A stretch of 64,000 nt of DNA. Origin: Candidatus Litorirhabdus singularis (lineage in GTDB: Bacteria; Pseudomonadota; Gammaproteobacteria; Pseudomonadales; Halieaceae). Positions 16,818 to 25,983 of this stretch are shown here, piece after piece. The stretch covers positions 62,001 to 126,000 of the forward strand of contig NZ_SHNN01000003.1 of assembly GCF_026262625.1 (NCBI RefSeq), given 5' to 3'. Within the stretch, counting starts at the first letter, position 1, and every line of letters begins with the position of its first letter. The notes beneath the pieces are model-generated. The model saw nothing but the letters and a program-made list of their open reading frames with translations. It was not told the DNA's origin and did no database searches. The translations under genes and the position numbers were made by a program.

Positions 16818-17730
16818 CTATCTCTACTTCTCTGCCTTCGGTTCTGGAAATATTTGCTGCGATCAGGACTTTCATTGAATTAAGGACAAGCTCAGGATCA
16901 ATCGCTGGCCTGCCTGTCCTCATCATTAATACAAAGTCAGCCAACAGGCGCCTGAACATGGTGAAATTATCGTTGGTCTCAGCGTGAAATCTGTCAGTAT
17001 CGCTCCAGAAATCGAACTGCAATGTTTTTGCCGCGCTTCCCAGAGCATCAATAAATATGAGTGAGTCGTCTTTGTTTCTGATCATCATGGACGTATGTTT
17101 TGCATCGAAGCAAGACACGCTTTTAGCCTGAAAACCGGTGACTGAAAATATCCCGTCGAGCATATGGATACCGTATTTTTCGAGACTATTGACGACCGTA
17201 CCCCGGACCAACTTGAGCTCGCCAAAGCTATCAATATTACCCCTGATCTCGTCAAGCTCTCTCGCGTATCTGGCACCAGCGCAGGACATTAGCTTGCCAT
17301 TTTCCAGGTACTTTTTGAAAAATTTGAGCTCCGACGTATCCAGGCTAAGCGGCTTGTCAATAAATACAAACTTGCCTTTCTCCAGAAAGGCCTTGGCCAA
17401 AGGATAGTGAGTCTCGTAATCATCTCTGGCAATAATGACGCCATCGACTTCGTCCAACATATCATGCACATCAGCAACAATATTTGGAATTCGGGAGGCG
17501 CGCGCCAGCTTCTTGGTCTGCTCGGGGTCTTGGGTCCAGGCGTGGGTAACTTGAACTTTATGAAAGCCAAACTCAGATGCATCTCGGATTTTCAGATAGT
17601 TATAAATAACATCCCACCCAGACTCCTTCATGCCCTGGGGATCAAACCCGTTGATTATGGCCGCGAAAGAGAACGGATGCCCGTTACCCTCGTTGATGCC
17701 AATAATCCCTAGATTTATGCGATCTACCAT
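16801..17730 (-). CDS. Gfo/Idh/MocA-family oxidoreductase (3)
   Basis: This 309-residue predicted NAD(P)-dependent oxidoreductase starts INLGIIGINEGNGHPFSF, a modified Rossmann turn. FVFIDKPLSLD supplies the family's Lys-Pro motif (D-K-P here) and YGIHMLDGIF the H-x2-D-like motif. It lies between two SDR genes with overlaps on both sides (ATGGTAG overlap with the upstream SDR), an arrangement that points to a tightly co-translated three-enzyme unit. It is quite different in sequence from the two Gfo/Idh proteins at 6431-8160. It probably interconverts hydroxyl and keto groups on a nonulosonate or its precursor. Confidence 0.75.
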   Translation of the reverse strand: MVDRINLGIIGINEGNGHPFSFAAIINGFDPQGMKESGWDVIYNYLKIRDASEFGFHKVQVTHAWTQDPEQTKKLARASRIPNIVADVHDMLDEVDGVIIARDDYETHYPLAKAFLEKGKFVFIDKPLSLDTSELKFFKKYLENGKLMSCAGARYARELDEIRGNIDSFGELKLVRGTVVNSLEKYGIHMLDGIFSVTGFQAKSVSCFDAKHTSMMIRNKDDSLIFIDALGSAAKTLQFDFWSDTDRFHAETNDNFTMFRRLLADFVLMMRTGRPAIDPELVLNSMKVLIAANISRTEGREVEIDEIAI

Positions 17731-18515
17731 GCTGCCCAGCCCCCATCAACACAGATGTTCTGTCCGGTCATATAGCGTGATGCATCTGAACATAGCAGGG
17801 CAATGATTCCCTTAAGATCTTCCGGGGTGCCTATACGTCCCAGCATAGTTTTCTGTTCCAATTTCCCGATGAACTCTTCGTTATGCAGTATGTCACCGAA
17901 GGGAAACGGCCCAGGACTAATCGCATTCACCCTGATACCGTCAGGAGAAAGGAAACTGGCGAGATACTTGGTGAGCTGGATTACACCAGCTTTTGCTGCA
18001 CCATAACTGGGCGGATTGACATGCTCTGTGCCCACATACATTTTGTAGTCCGGCGCTACGTGCCCATACATTGAAGCAACATTGACGATCACTCCTTTGG
18101 TCTTTTTTAAATACGGAGCTGCCTGCTTGGTAGTATAAAATACGCCGTTGAGACAGACGTCAATATCATACTTCCAGTCTTCAACGCTGATAGAATCGAA
18201 TGAATTCTTGTTACCGGACCATGCGTTGTTGATAAGCACGTCCAGTCGCCCATGCTTGCTATCGATAGCCGCTAGCGCGTCATCGATGCTTTCCGGGTTG
18301 GTTATATCCAATTGCACCCCGGATACCTCAACGCCAAACTTCTCGGCCAGAGCTTTGGCAAAGTCAGCGCATTTTTCTTTGTCTCTGGATCCGATAACCA
18401 CGTTGGCTCCAAGCTCAGCAAGGGCTTCGCACATAGCGGTTCCCAGATAGCCTGCGCCACCGGTGATAAACACCGTTTTGCCCTTCAGATCAAACAGCCC
18501 TTCCAGTGATTTCAT
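17724..18515 (-). CDS. Short-chain dehydrogenase/reductase (PtmA-like, 2)
   Basis: This 263-residue classical SDR has TGGAGYLGTAM (cofactor), NNAWSGNKN, VNVASMYGHVAP (catalytic Ser) and PPSYGAAKAGV (Tyr-x3-Lys), ending CVDGGWAAW. PtmA-like SDRs with this signature accompany CMP-nonulosonate synthetases in flagellin and O-antigen modification loci. It lies 20 bases after the cytidylyltransferase and overlaps the Gfo/Idh gene that follows, so it is the second gene of the operon. Reaction and substrate are not established here. Confidence 0.83.
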   Translation of the reverse strand: MKSLEGLFDLKGKTVFITGGAGYLGTAMCEALAELGANVVIGSRDKEKCADFAKALAEKFGVEVSGVQLDITNPESIDDALAAIDSKHGRLDVLINNAWSGNKNSFDSISVEDWKYDIDVCLNGVFYTTKQAAPYLKKTKGVIVNVASMYGHVAPDYKMYVGTEHVNPPSYGAAKAGVIQLTKYLASFLSPDGIRVNAISPGPFPFGDILHNEEFIGKLEQKTMLGRIGTPEDLKGIIALLCSDASRYMTGQNICVDGGWAAW

Positions 18516-18535
18516 ACTACTCGTTTCTCCATTTT

Positions 18536-19255
18536 TTACTGCTGCCCGTCCGCATGTTGATAATGCTCCATGATCTTCTCAGCAATCATGAAATCGAGTT
18601 CGGTATCTATGTCTAGTGCTGTTTCCCTGGGTGTTATTACCGCAGACGTTCTGCCCAGTAGCAGGGCAATAGCATCCTCTTTCTCAAACAATATATTTTT
18701 GCTCAGCGCGTATATCTGGCCGGTTAGCTCAAAAGCCTTAGGCTGTTTTTGTCTGGGCAGCCATGGCACGGCGCCGTCTATGTAAGGCTCAACGACCTCG
18801 TCAGAGACTCTCCACAGTCGGTTGGGGGACACATCGGATGGCGTGAAAGTAGCTACACTATCGGCCTCGTCCTCAATCAATATCTGCAGGCATTTATCAA
18901 GATCTTCTGGCCTTCTAAACGGCGAAGTAGGCTCCAGCAAAGTCACAATATCGACAACTTCCCCCGCCTCCTCAACTTTGCGAACCGTGTATTTTATAGC
19001 GTCTATTACCAGCGATGTATCGGCAGCCAACTCGCTGGGCCTCATTATCACTTGAGCACCGTGAGCAATGGCTACGGCAGCAATCTCGTCATCATCAGTG
19101 GAAACAACCGTGCGCGTTACATAGCCACAGTTCAGCGCAGTTTCAATAGAGTGGACAATCAGGGGCTTGCCGGCGAACTGCTTAATATTCTTACCAGGAA
19201 TACCCTTAGAGCCTCCGCGAGCGGGAATTATCGCCAGCACTGTTTTTTTACCCAT
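18536..19255 (-). CDS. neuA: CMP-nonulosonate cytidylyltransferase (NeuA/PtmB-like)
   Basis: This 239-residue enzyme activates a nonulosonic acid with CTP to the CMP-sugar donor. The CTP-binding N-terminus IPARGGSKGIPGKNIKQFAGKPL is diagnostic (shown in part: ARGGSKGIPGKN), followed by STDDDEIA, LLEPTSPFR and the metal-binding Asp pair in ALDIDTELDF. ATG at 19255 is chosen because it puts the CTP motif in the usual place; a GTG at 19306 would add 17 non-family residues. It is the first gene of the minus-strand block with the SDRs and Gfo/Idh enzyme, and its product should feed the glycosyltransferases further down. Confidence 0.88.
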   Translation of the reverse strand: MGKKTVLAIIPARGGSKGIPGKNIKQFAGKPLIVHSIETALNCGYVTRTVVSTDDDEIAAVAIAHGAQVIMRPSELAADTSLVIDAIKYTVRKVEEAGEVVDIVTLLEPTSPFRRPEDLDKCLQILIEDEADSVATFTPSDVSPNRLWRVSDEVVEPYIDGAVPWLPRQKQPKAFELTGQIYALSKNILFEKEDAIALLLGRTSAVITPRETALDIDTELDFMIAEKIMEHYQHADGQQ

Positions 19256-19682
19256 AGGGATTGCCGCTCCGGCCGATGTTAGTGAAATGCTTGTCACATT
19301 CCCCACATAATGAAATAAGGCAAAAAACGCATTGCCGTGTCGGTTTAAAAAGTTCCGTGATGCTAAAACACGCTACTAAGCAACACTACACACAGTCTGT
19401 TCTAGATACCAATTTTTGGTGAGACACGGCCCACAGTTAATCGATTTGATACGAATAAATACAAGCTCATGCCGTGTCTTAGCGCCCGAGCTACGTTGCC
19501 GACCCGGCCTTGCGCCGACGAATTTTGCATTGCACTAATAATCTATATACGACCATGCGGACCAGCCGCGAGACGAACCCGCAGACTAGAAGCAGAAAGA
19601 AAAACGCCGATTTGTAAACCTGCAGAATGCCGAAACATTCAGGAGGCAGAGAAAAAAAGGGGGGCGAAAGGCCATTGAGTCA
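19256..19682. other. Intergenic region between the glycan locus and recX
   Basis: About 430 bases mark the edge of the surface-glycan locus. The promoter of the cytidylyltransferase operon should be here, but I see no clear box pair. Short frames on either strand have no family-like features; one minus-strand frame near 19490-19620 has a hydrophobic run followed by basic residues (KIRRRKAG) but no credible start. No RNA gene is recognised. Confidence 0.45.
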
Positions 19683-19723
19683 CTGGCAGTTTTATTTTGT
19701 AGAGCCAAACAAACCACTGCCAG
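19683..19723 (-). terminator. Inverted repeat just after recX
   Basis: CTGGCAGT at 19683-19690 pairs with ACTGCCAG at 19716-19723, starting four bases beyond the recX stop. The stem is strong but the loop is long and no run of T follows on the minus strand, so a transcription terminator or a 3'-end stabilising hairpin is possible rather than certain. Confidence 0.4.
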
Positions 19724-19726
19724 GGT

Positions 19727-20293
19727 TTAGTCAAAATCTGTATACAGACTGCTGAGCTGATCGGCGGAAAATCCGCGATACTGAAGAAACCGTAACTGTT
19801 TGCTTTTGGCCGGCCAATCTTCCGGCAGCGCTGGACCAAATTTTTTTAGCCGCACCTGCTGCGCTAACTCGCGCCAGTCGACCTCACAGAGTTGCAGAGC
19901 GCTATCGATTAAGTTTTCATCGGCGCCCTTTTGGCTTAATTCGGCCTCAATTCGCTCTGGCCCATAACCACGGGCGGAACGCTGCGTCACATAGGCTTCG
20001 CAATAGCGCTCGTCGCTTTGCAGGTTCTCCGCGGTCAGTCTCGCCACTTCACCCGCAATCACCTCTCTGGCGTCAGGCAGATCGCCAAAGCGCTTAAACA
20101 GCTTGGTTTCCAGCTCTCTTTGCAGATGCTCACGTCGTGCCAGCAAGTCCATCGCCGCGTAACGGACATCGGCGGGGTTTAACGCTTCCTCAGCAACGAC
20201 TCTTTCAGTCACTACTCTCTCAGTAGCTGCATCGTCAGTAGATACATCGTCAACCACTTTATTCTCAGTCTGCTCAGAACATTCAGTTATCAT
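19727..20293 (-). CDS. recX: RecX regulator of RecA
   Basis: This 188-residue protein is of the RecX family, which binds RecA filaments and limits recombinase activity. The core (about residues 38-188) has the three-helix repeats: AAMDLLARREHLQRELETKL, then SARGYGPERIEAELSQKG, then FLQYRGFSADQL near the end. The first 36 residues are an extra acidic/valine-rich leader with a near-repeat (TERVV TERVV) not needed for the fold; a start nearer residue 38 is therefore possible, though no better start codon is obvious. It follows recA with a terminator between, the classic arrangement that lowers recX expression. Confidence 0.9.
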   Translation of the reverse strand: MITECSEQTENKVVDDVSTDDAATERVVTERVVAEEALNPADVRYAAMDLLARREHLQRELETKLFKRFGDLPDAREVIAGEVARLTAENLQSDERYCEAYVTQRSARGYGPERIEAELSQKGADENLIDSALQLCEVDWRELAQQVRLKKFGPALPEDWPAKSKQLRFLQYRGFSADQLSSLYTDFD

Positions 20294-20322
20294 GGCCCCT
20301 CACCTTTTAGTGCTATCCAGAC

Positions 20323-20356
20323 AAAAAAGCGCGCCATGAGGGGAATCATGACACGC
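20323..20356 (-). terminator. Rho-independent terminator between recA and recX
   Basis: On the minus strand an 11-bp stem (20356-20346 with 20339-20329, two G-U pairs) encloses a six-base loop and is followed at once by six T. It lies about 80 bases after the recA stop and 30 before the recX start. In E. coli, recX is expressed by read-through of such a terminator; the same control is likely here. Confidence 0.82.
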
Positions 20357-20436
20357 CAAGTCGCTTTCATCAGGGATGCTAATCGACAGCCACCGGGGCA
20401 TTATCGATACAGCATTTTATTGGACCTGCGTGATAC

Positions 20437-21498
20437 TCAGGAAACAACCCCGGACTCGTCTGCAGCCGCCTCGTCTTCTACTTCAGCGGGCTGGTCCTTA
20501 TCGCGGGTTTGAACCTTGAGCAGCTGCGCGCGTATCTGGGCTTCTATCTCTTCCGCAATAGCAGGGTTCTCCTCCAGGAAGCGCGCAGAATTGGCCTTCC
20601 CTTGCCCTATCTTGTCGCCCTTATAGGCGTACCAGGCTCCCGATTTATCAACCAGGCCCTGCTTAACGCCAAGGTCAATAACCTCACCCATATGATAAAT
20701 ACCCTTGCCATACATGATTTGGAATTCGGCCTGACGGAAAGGTGGTGATACCTTGTTCTTAACCACCTTGACGCGAGTCTCGTTACCAATGACTTCATCA
20801 CCGTCTTTAACCGCGCCGATCCGGCGGATATCAAGCCGTACCGAAGAATAGAATTTGAGCGCATTACCACCGGTGGTGGTTTCCGGGCTGCCAAACATGA
20901 CGCCGATTTTCATCCGAATCTGGTTGATGAAAATCACCATGCAATTAGTTTGCTTGATAACGCCGGTAAGCTTACGCATCGCCTGGCTTAACAGGCGCGC
21001 CTGCAGACCTACGTGGGAATCACCCATGTCTCCCTCAATTTCGGCCTTGGGAGTCAGAGCCGCCACCGAGTCAATCACCAGTACATCCACTGCACCCGAG
21101 CGCACCAGCATTTCGGTCACCTCCAGCGCCTGCTCGCCCGTATCCGGCTGCGAGACAATCAGGTCATCGATTTGCACACCCAACTTCTCCGCATACAGCG
21201 GATCAAGCGCGTGCTCGGCATCGATAAAGGCCGCTGTACCGCCCAGCTTTTGGGCCTCGGCGATCACCTGTAACGTCAACGTCGTCTTACCCGAGGATTC
21301 CGGACCGTAAATCTCTACGATACGGCCACGGGGCAACCCTCCTATGCCCAGCGCGATATCCAGACCCAGCGAACCAGTGGAAATAGAGGGAATAGCGACA
21401 TGTTCGGTGTCTCCCATGCGCATGACAGTACCTTTACCAAACTGGCGATCGATCTGGCTGAGTGCTGCGTCTAGTGCTTTTTCTTTGTTGGCGTCCAT
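20437..21498 (-). CDS. recA: RecA recombinase
   Basis: This 353-residue protein catalyses ATP-dependent strand exchange and triggers LexA self-cleavage. Walker A is [10 protein letters not shown] near residue 65; Walker B lies in [10 protein letters not shown]. Loop L1 ([21 protein letters not shown]) and loop L2 ([19 protein letters not shown]) are intact, shown here by their key residues. The C-terminal tail is acidic ([10 protein letters not shown]), as usual. Length is normal. The start matches the family ([20 protein letters not shown]). A LexA-type operator lies about 125 bases upstream, so SOS induction is expected. recX follows beyond a terminator. Confidence 0.99.
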   Translation of the reverse strand: MDANKEKALDAALSQIDRQFGKGTVMRMGDTEHVAIPSISTGSLGLDIALGIGGLPRGRIVEIYGPESSGKTTLTLQVIAEAQKLGGTAAFIDAEHALDPLYAEKLGVQIDDLIVSQPDTGEQALEVTEMLVRSGAVDVLVIDSVAALTPKAEIEGDMGDSHVGLQARLLSQAMRKLTGVIKQTNCMVIFINQIRMKIGVMFGSPETTTGGNALKFYSSVRLDIRRIGAVKDGDEVIGNETRVKVVKNKVSPPFRQAEFQIMYGKGIYHMGEVIDLGVKQGLVDKSGAWYAYKGDKIGQGKANSARFLEENPAIAEEIEAQIRAQLLKVQTRDKDQPAEVEDEAAADESGVVS

Positions 21499-21621
21499 AA
21501 TAACCTCTGTGCTCTTTTGGCCTTCTCACCCTCCGGCAGTCAGTGCCGTGGGAATCGAAGAACGTTGTCTACATACGGTGGTTGGCCGCGATGGCCACAG
21601 GAATTTCACCTGTATGAAGTA

Positions 21622-21637
21622 CTGTATATTCAACCAG
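21622..21637 (-). promoter_or_regulatory. LexA (SOS) box upstream of recA
   Basis: CTGTATATTCAACCAG fits the gammaproteobacterial LexA consensus CTG-N10-CAG with an A/T-rich core on the left arm. It is about 125 bases upstream of the recA start, a reasonable operator position. It is the only such site I noticed next to a DNA-damage gene in the window. Confidence 0.75.
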
Positions 21638-21761
21638 TATTTAAAATTGTGTGCAACCCTTTGGTACAACTATTTTCCATCCAATGCGACTGCCTTGATG
21701 TTGTCGCGGTTAATCTCGCTTTACAATGTTGCATCCGAGTAACGCAACACTGGAGCACACC

Positions 21762-22754
21762 ATGGCCGACCTGATGTTTCGCTTTGATATGCGGCAACCG
21801 TCGCTGTCCACTACCCCGCGTGCAGATATGTATGCCGCCGCCATTGATATGTGCGTCTGGGGTGAGGCCCTGGGGTTTAACAGTGCACACCTGTCAGAGC
21901 ATCATGGCTCGGAAGACGGCTATTGCCCTTCTCCGCTCATATTTGCCAGCGCTATCGCCAGCCGCACAGAACGCATGCGGCTGTTTATTTCGGCATTGAT
22001 TGCACCGTTACACGACCCGGTGAGGCTAGTTGAGGATCTCACTGTTCTGGATATTATCAGCCGTGGGCGGGTCATACCCATTATTAGCGGCGGCTACCGC
22101 GAGGAAGAGTTTAATGCCGTCGGTAAACCCCTCAGCAGTCGCAAACATTACATGGACACCATAATTCCCTTCCTCAAACAGGCCTGGAGTGGCGAGAGTT
22201 TCACCTTTGAGGGCCGCACCGTGACCATCACGCCGCCGCCCTTCTCTCAGCCGCGCCCCATGCTCCTGATGGGGGGTAGCAGTCGACCCGCGGCGCGGCG
22301 GGCCGCCGAGCATGCGGACTTTTTTATTCCATCCGGTCCGGAAATTTTTGAGTACTACCGGGAAGAATTGAAGAAACGGAACAAGCCCGACCCCGGTCCC
22401 ATGCCAGCGGCACCCTCGACGGTCACCTTTGTGGCCGAGGACCCGGATGCTTATTGGGAGCAGATAGCGCCGCACGTTCAGCATGAAACCAATATCTATG
22501 CAGAGTGGGCAGAAAAGGCTCAGGTGTTTAGCCCCTATAAGCACTACGATCATACCGACGACCTGCGCGCCTCGGGCGCTTACAAGGTCTATCGGCCGCA
22601 GGAGCTGGTTGAGGCGGCGCGGGATATGGTGAAACTCCAGCCGATTCAGTTTCATCCGCTATGTGGCGGAATCGCACCGGAGCTGGCCTGGCAAAGTCTG
22701 CAGCTGTTTGCCGAGACTGTGATGCCGACGCTGCGTGAGGAGAATATCGTTTGA
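21762..22754 (+). CDS. Luciferase-like flavin-dependent monooxygenase (LLM class)
   Basis: This 330-residue protein has the LLM TIM-barrel layout: FRFDMRQP near the start, [18 protein letters not shown] (the family's E-H-H), [23 protein letters not shown] and [16 protein letters not shown], then [16 protein letters not shown]. These enzymes use FMNH2 supplied by a reductase to oxygenate small organic substrates; the substrate here is unknown. ATG at 21762 has GGAG six bases upstream; the open frame to 21726 is not needed. It sits between recA and mutS, a place often held by pncC/cinA in related bacteria. It runs opposite to recA and with mutS. Confidence 0.85.
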   Translation: MADLMFRFDMRQPSLSTTPRADMYAAAIDMCVWGEALGFNSAHLSEHHGSEDGYCPSPLIFASAIASRTERMRLFISALIAPLHDPVRLVEDLTVLDIISRGRVIPIISGGYREEEFNAVGKPLSSRKHYMDTIIPFLKQAWSGESFTFEGRTVTITPPPFSQPRPMLLMGGSSRPAARRAAEHADFFIPSGPEIFEYYREELKKRNKPDPGPMPAAPSTVTFVAEDPDAYWEQIAPHVQHETNIYAEWAEKAQVFSPYKHYDHTDDLRASGAYKVYRPQELVEAARDMVKLQPIQFHPLCGGIAPELAWQSLQLFAETVMPTLREENIV

Positions 22755-22875
22755 TCGGGTGGCAACGGCCCTGGGATATGCTCACTGTGAGGTATGTTTT
22801 ACGGTGTGCCACTGGAGGCGACAGCGCGGTGGCAGTTCAAGTAAACTAGGGTTTTGGCAGGAACCCCCTCCGGCA

Positions 22876-25446
22876 GTGGCAGCTAACCCATCAAAATCGT
22901 CTGAACCGCAGCACACACCAATGATGCAGCAGTTCTTCCAGATTAAGCGCGAGCACCCGCGACAGCTGGTGTTTTACCGCATGGGAGATTTTTACGAGCT
23001 GTTCTTCGACGACGCCAAACGCGCTGCAGAACTGCTGGGCATTACCCTGACCACACGTGGTAAAAGTGGTGGCGAACCGATACCAATGTGTGGCGTTCCC
23101 TATCACGCCGCCGAGGGGTATCTGGCGCGACTGGTGAAAGCGGGCGTTTCCGTAGCTATTGCCGAGCAAATCGGTGATCCCGCTACGAGTAAGGGTCCGG
23201 TTGAGCGCAAGGTCGTGCGCATTGTCACCCCTGGTACCGTCAGCGACGAAGCCTTGTTGGAGGAATCTCGCGACAACTTATTAATGGCCGTTGCCACGCA
23301 CGGTGACCGCTTCGGGCTTGCCTATCTGGACCTCAGTGCAGGCAGATTCCGGGTACTGGAGGTCAGCGGTGAGGAAGCCCTGCAGGGTGAACTTGAGCGC
23401 CTGCAACCAGCCGAAGTTCTCTACCCAGAGTCACTGCAAATGCCCAGTATTACCAACTGGCGCGGCGCCCGCAGCCAACCGGCCTGGGAATTTGATGCTG
23501 AGAACGCCCAGCGCCAGCTTAACGAGCAGTTTCAAACGCTGGACTTACAGGGCTTTGGTATCAGCCAACTGCCGCTGGCCATCGCTGCCGCCGGCTGCCT
23601 CCTGCAGTATGTCAAAGATACCCAGCGCAACCAGCTACCGCATATTACCGGGCTGCAGCAGGAACGCCCCGAAGATAGTGTCATTCTTGACGCCGCCACC
23701 CGTCGCAACCTGGAACTGGATATCAACCTCTCCGGCGGCGATACCCATACGCTATTCTCGGTATTGGAAAGCAATGTTACCGCCATGGGCCGGCGCATGC
23801 TGCGGCGCTGGCTGCATCGCCCGCTGACCACAGTGAGCGTTCTGGAAGCCCGCCAGCAGGCTATCGCCACACTGCGCCACAACTATCAGTTTGAACCGCT
23901 GCGCGACGCGCTCAAACCGATTGGCGATATGGAACGCATACTGGCCAGGGTCGCCCTGCGCTCCGCTCGTCCGCGCGACTTATCCCGGCTCGGTCAGTCG
24001 CTGGCAGCACTGCCCATGCTGCGCAGCACACTCAATAATGGCTCCAGTGAACTGCTTACGGAGCTGCAGCACGGCTGCTCAGAATTTCCAGACACCGTAG
24101 ATCTGCTGCAACGTGCGGTCATAGAAAATCCGCCGGTGGTACTGCGTGACGGCGGCGTGATTGCCGACGGCTATGACGAACAATTGGATGAACTGCGCAA
24201 GATCAGCAGTAACGCCGGTGATTACCTGCTAGAAATTGAGCGGCGTGAGCGCGAACTGACGGGTCTTAGCAGCCTTAAAGTCGGCTATAACCGCGTGCAC
24301 GGCTACTATATTGAGATATCCAAGGGTCAGGCCGAGAGGGCACCCGCCGCCTACGTGCGCCGCCAGACACTAAAGAATGCCGAGCGCTACATAACCCCTG
24401 AACTCAAAGAATTTGAGGATAAGGCGCTAAGCAGCAAAAGCCGCGCGCTGGCGCGGGAAAAACTTCTGTACGAGCAACTGCTGGACCAACTCAACGCGTT
24501 ATTAACGCAACTGCAGGCCAGCGCTGCTGCCATCGCACAGCTCGATGTATTGGCCGGGCTGGCTGAACGCGCCGCCAGTTTGGACCTGTGCCAACCAGAA
24601 TTTGTCAGCGAACCGACGCTGGATATCGAAGCCGGTCGTCACCTGGTAGTGGAATCAGTGCTGGAAGACCCCTTCATTGCCAACGACTGCCTGCTCAACG
24701 ACCAGCGCCGCATGCTGTTGATTACCGGCCCTAACATGGGTGGTAAATCGACTTACATGCGACAGACTGCGGTGATCGCTCTACTCGCCCATATCGGCAG
24801 CTTTGTACCAGCCCGGGCCTGTCGACTGGCACCACTAGACCGCATCTTTACGCGCATCGGCTCGGCCGATGACCTCGCTGGTGGGCGCTCCACCTTCATG
24901 GTCGAAATGACCGAAACCGCTAATATCCTGCACAACGCCACGCCCAACAGTCTGGTGCTGATGGATGAGGTAGGGCGCGGCACCAGCACCTTCGACGGTC
25001 TCTCGCTAGCCTGGGCGGCAGCCCTGCAACTGGCCCAGCAAGTACGTGCCTTCACGCTGTTCTCAACGCACTATTTTGAGCTCACCGAGTTACCCGGCCA
25101 ATGTCCAACTATGGCCAATGTGCATCTGGATGCCACCGAACACCAGGATCATGTGGTGTTTCTGCACAATATTCAGGAAGGCCCGGCTAATCGCAGCTTT
25201 GGTTTACAGGTGGCGCGCCTGGCCGGTATTCCCAGCCCGGTTCTGGACGCTGCGAATCACAAACTACGAGAACTGGAACAAGGTCAACCGGCAGCCCCCG
25301 CTGGTCCCGCGCCGGCCCAGACCGAACTGTTCACGGCTCCGGTTACTCACCCGCTGGTGGAAAAACTACAGACGCTACAAGTCGATGATTTAACCCCGCG
25401 CGAAGCGCTGCAGCTGTTGTATCAATTGAAGTCTGAGGCAAACTGA
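22876..25446 (+). CDS. mutS: DNA mismatch repair protein MutS
   Basis: This 856-residue protein recognises mismatches. The mismatch-reading Phe-x-Glu is in [11 protein letters not shown] near residue 36. The ATPase has Walker [17 protein letters not shown] and Walker [17 protein letters not shown], with the dimer-interface helix and a C-terminal tetramerisation tail. GTG at 22876 is chosen because it gives nearly the E. coli length (853) and an N-terminus ending HTPMMQQ as in the family; the frame is open back to 22735 without similarity. The ribosome-binding site (AGGAA) is about 12 bases from this GTG, so the exact start is not certain. Confidence 0.98.
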   Translation: MAANPSKSSEPQHTPMMQQFFQIKREHPRQLVFYRMGDFYELFFDDAKRAAELLGITLTTRGKSGGEPIPMCGVPYHAAEGYLARLVKAGVSVAIAEQIGDPATSKGPVERKVVRIVTPGTVSDEALLEESRDNLLMAVATHGDRFGLAYLDLSAGRFRVLEVSGEEALQGELERLQPAEVLYPESLQMPSITNWRGARSQPAWEFDAENAQRQLNEQFQTLDLQGFGISQLPLAIAAAGCLLQYVKDTQRNQLPHITGLQQERPEDSVILDAATRRNLELDINLSGGDTHTLFSVLESNVTAMGRRMLRRWLHRPLTTVSVLEARQQAIATLRHNYQFEPLRDALKPIGDMERILARVALRSARPRDLSRLGQSLAALPMLRSTLNNGSSELLTELQHGCSEFPDTVDLLQRAVIENPPVVLRDGGVIADGYDEQLDELRKISSNAGDYLLEIERRERELTGLSSLKVGYNRVHGYYIEISKGQAERAPAAYVRRQTLKNAERYITPELKEFEDKALSSKSRALAREKLLYEQLLDQLNALLTQLQASAAAIAQLDVLAGLAERAASLDLCQPEFVSEPTLDIEAGRHLVVESVLEDPFIANDCLLNDQRRMLLITGPNMGGKSTYMRQTAVIALLAHIGSFVPARACRLAPLDRIFTRIGSADDLAGGRSTFMVEMTETANILHNATPNSLVLMDEVGRGTSTFDGLSLAWAAALQLAQQVRAFTLFSTHYFELTELPGQCPTMANVHLDATEHQDHVVFLHNIQEGPANRSFGLQVARLAGIPSPVLDAANHKLRELEQGQPAAPAGPAPAQTELFTAPVTHPLVEKLQTLQVDDLTPREALQLLYQLKSEAN

Positions 25447-25476
25447 ATACGGGTTCTAATCTCGTAAACTAACAGG

Positions 25477-25506
25477 TAGACTATCGCCCGATAGTTTAAG
25501 TATAAA
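25477..25506 (+). promoter_or_regulatory. Candidate fdxA promoter overlapped by a palindrome
   Basis: TAGACT (25477-25482) and TATAAA (25501-25506) with an 18-base spacer form a plausible sigma-70 promoter 33 bases before fdxA. A perfect inverted repeat ACTATCG-CC-CGATAGT (25480-25495) covers the -35 edge and spacer, the typical place of a repressor operator. The regulator is unknown. Confidence 0.4.
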
Positions 25507-25538
25507 TTTGCTACCCGCCTTTGGAGGCCTGGAAGAAA

Positions 25539-25862
25539 ATGACATTTGTAGTAGCTGAACAGTGTATCAAGTGTAAACATACCGACTGTGTTGAAGTGTG
25601 TCCGGTAGACTGTTTTTATGAAGGGCCAAACATGTTGGTCATTCATCCTGACGAGTGCATAGACTGTGCTCTGTGTGAGCCAGAATGCCCGGTGGACGCT
25701 ATCTTTTCTGAAGATGAACTGCCTGAAGCAGAAACCGTCTTTCTGGAGCTGAACGCAGAGCTGGCAGAAATCTGGCCCAACATCACTGAAATGAAGGATT
25801 CGCCAGCGGATGCTACCGAGTGGGAAAACGTACCCGACAAGCTGCAGCACCTGGAGCGCTAA
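25539..25862 (+). CDS. fdxA: 7Fe ferredoxin FdxA
   Basis: This 107-residue electron carrier has one [3Fe-4S] and one [4Fe-4S] cluster. The N-terminal half has [17 protein letters not shown] and the second cluster motif is [15 protein letters not shown]. The C-terminal 45 residues form the extension typical of the Azotobacter/Pseudomonas FdxA family. GGAGG lies ahead of ATG at 25539. The mutS-fdxA-rpoS neighbourhood is conserved in Pseudomonas-like bacteria. It has its own candidate promoter and is followed by a bidirectional terminator. Confidence 0.96.
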   Translation: MTFVVAEQCIKCKHTDCVEVCPVDCFYEGPNMLVIHPDECIDCALCEPECPVDAIFSEDELPEAETVFLELNAELAEIWPNITEMKDSPADATEWENVPDKLQHLER

Positions 25863-25937
25863 TCGATTGCCTGGACCAGGGTCACAACGCTGATTTTCAA
25901 AGCCATTAGCAAAAAGTGATCGACAGGCGCAAACCTA

Positions 25938-25968
25938 AAAAGGGCAGCTGATCAGGCTGCCCTTTTTT
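25938..25968. terminator. Bidirectional terminator between fdxA and rpoS
   Basis: GGGCAGC (25942-25948) pairs with GCTGCCC (25956-25962) around a seven-base loop, with four A before and six T after. It can therefore stop transcripts from both convergent genes, fdxA on the plus strand and rpoS on the minus strand. Confidence 0.9.
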
Positions 25969-25983
25969 GTGGGCGTTAGTTAA

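Noticed and set aside
19469-19678. Plus-strand Arg-rich frame between neuA and recX
   Set aside because: Composition is unlike a protein and no start signal is visible.
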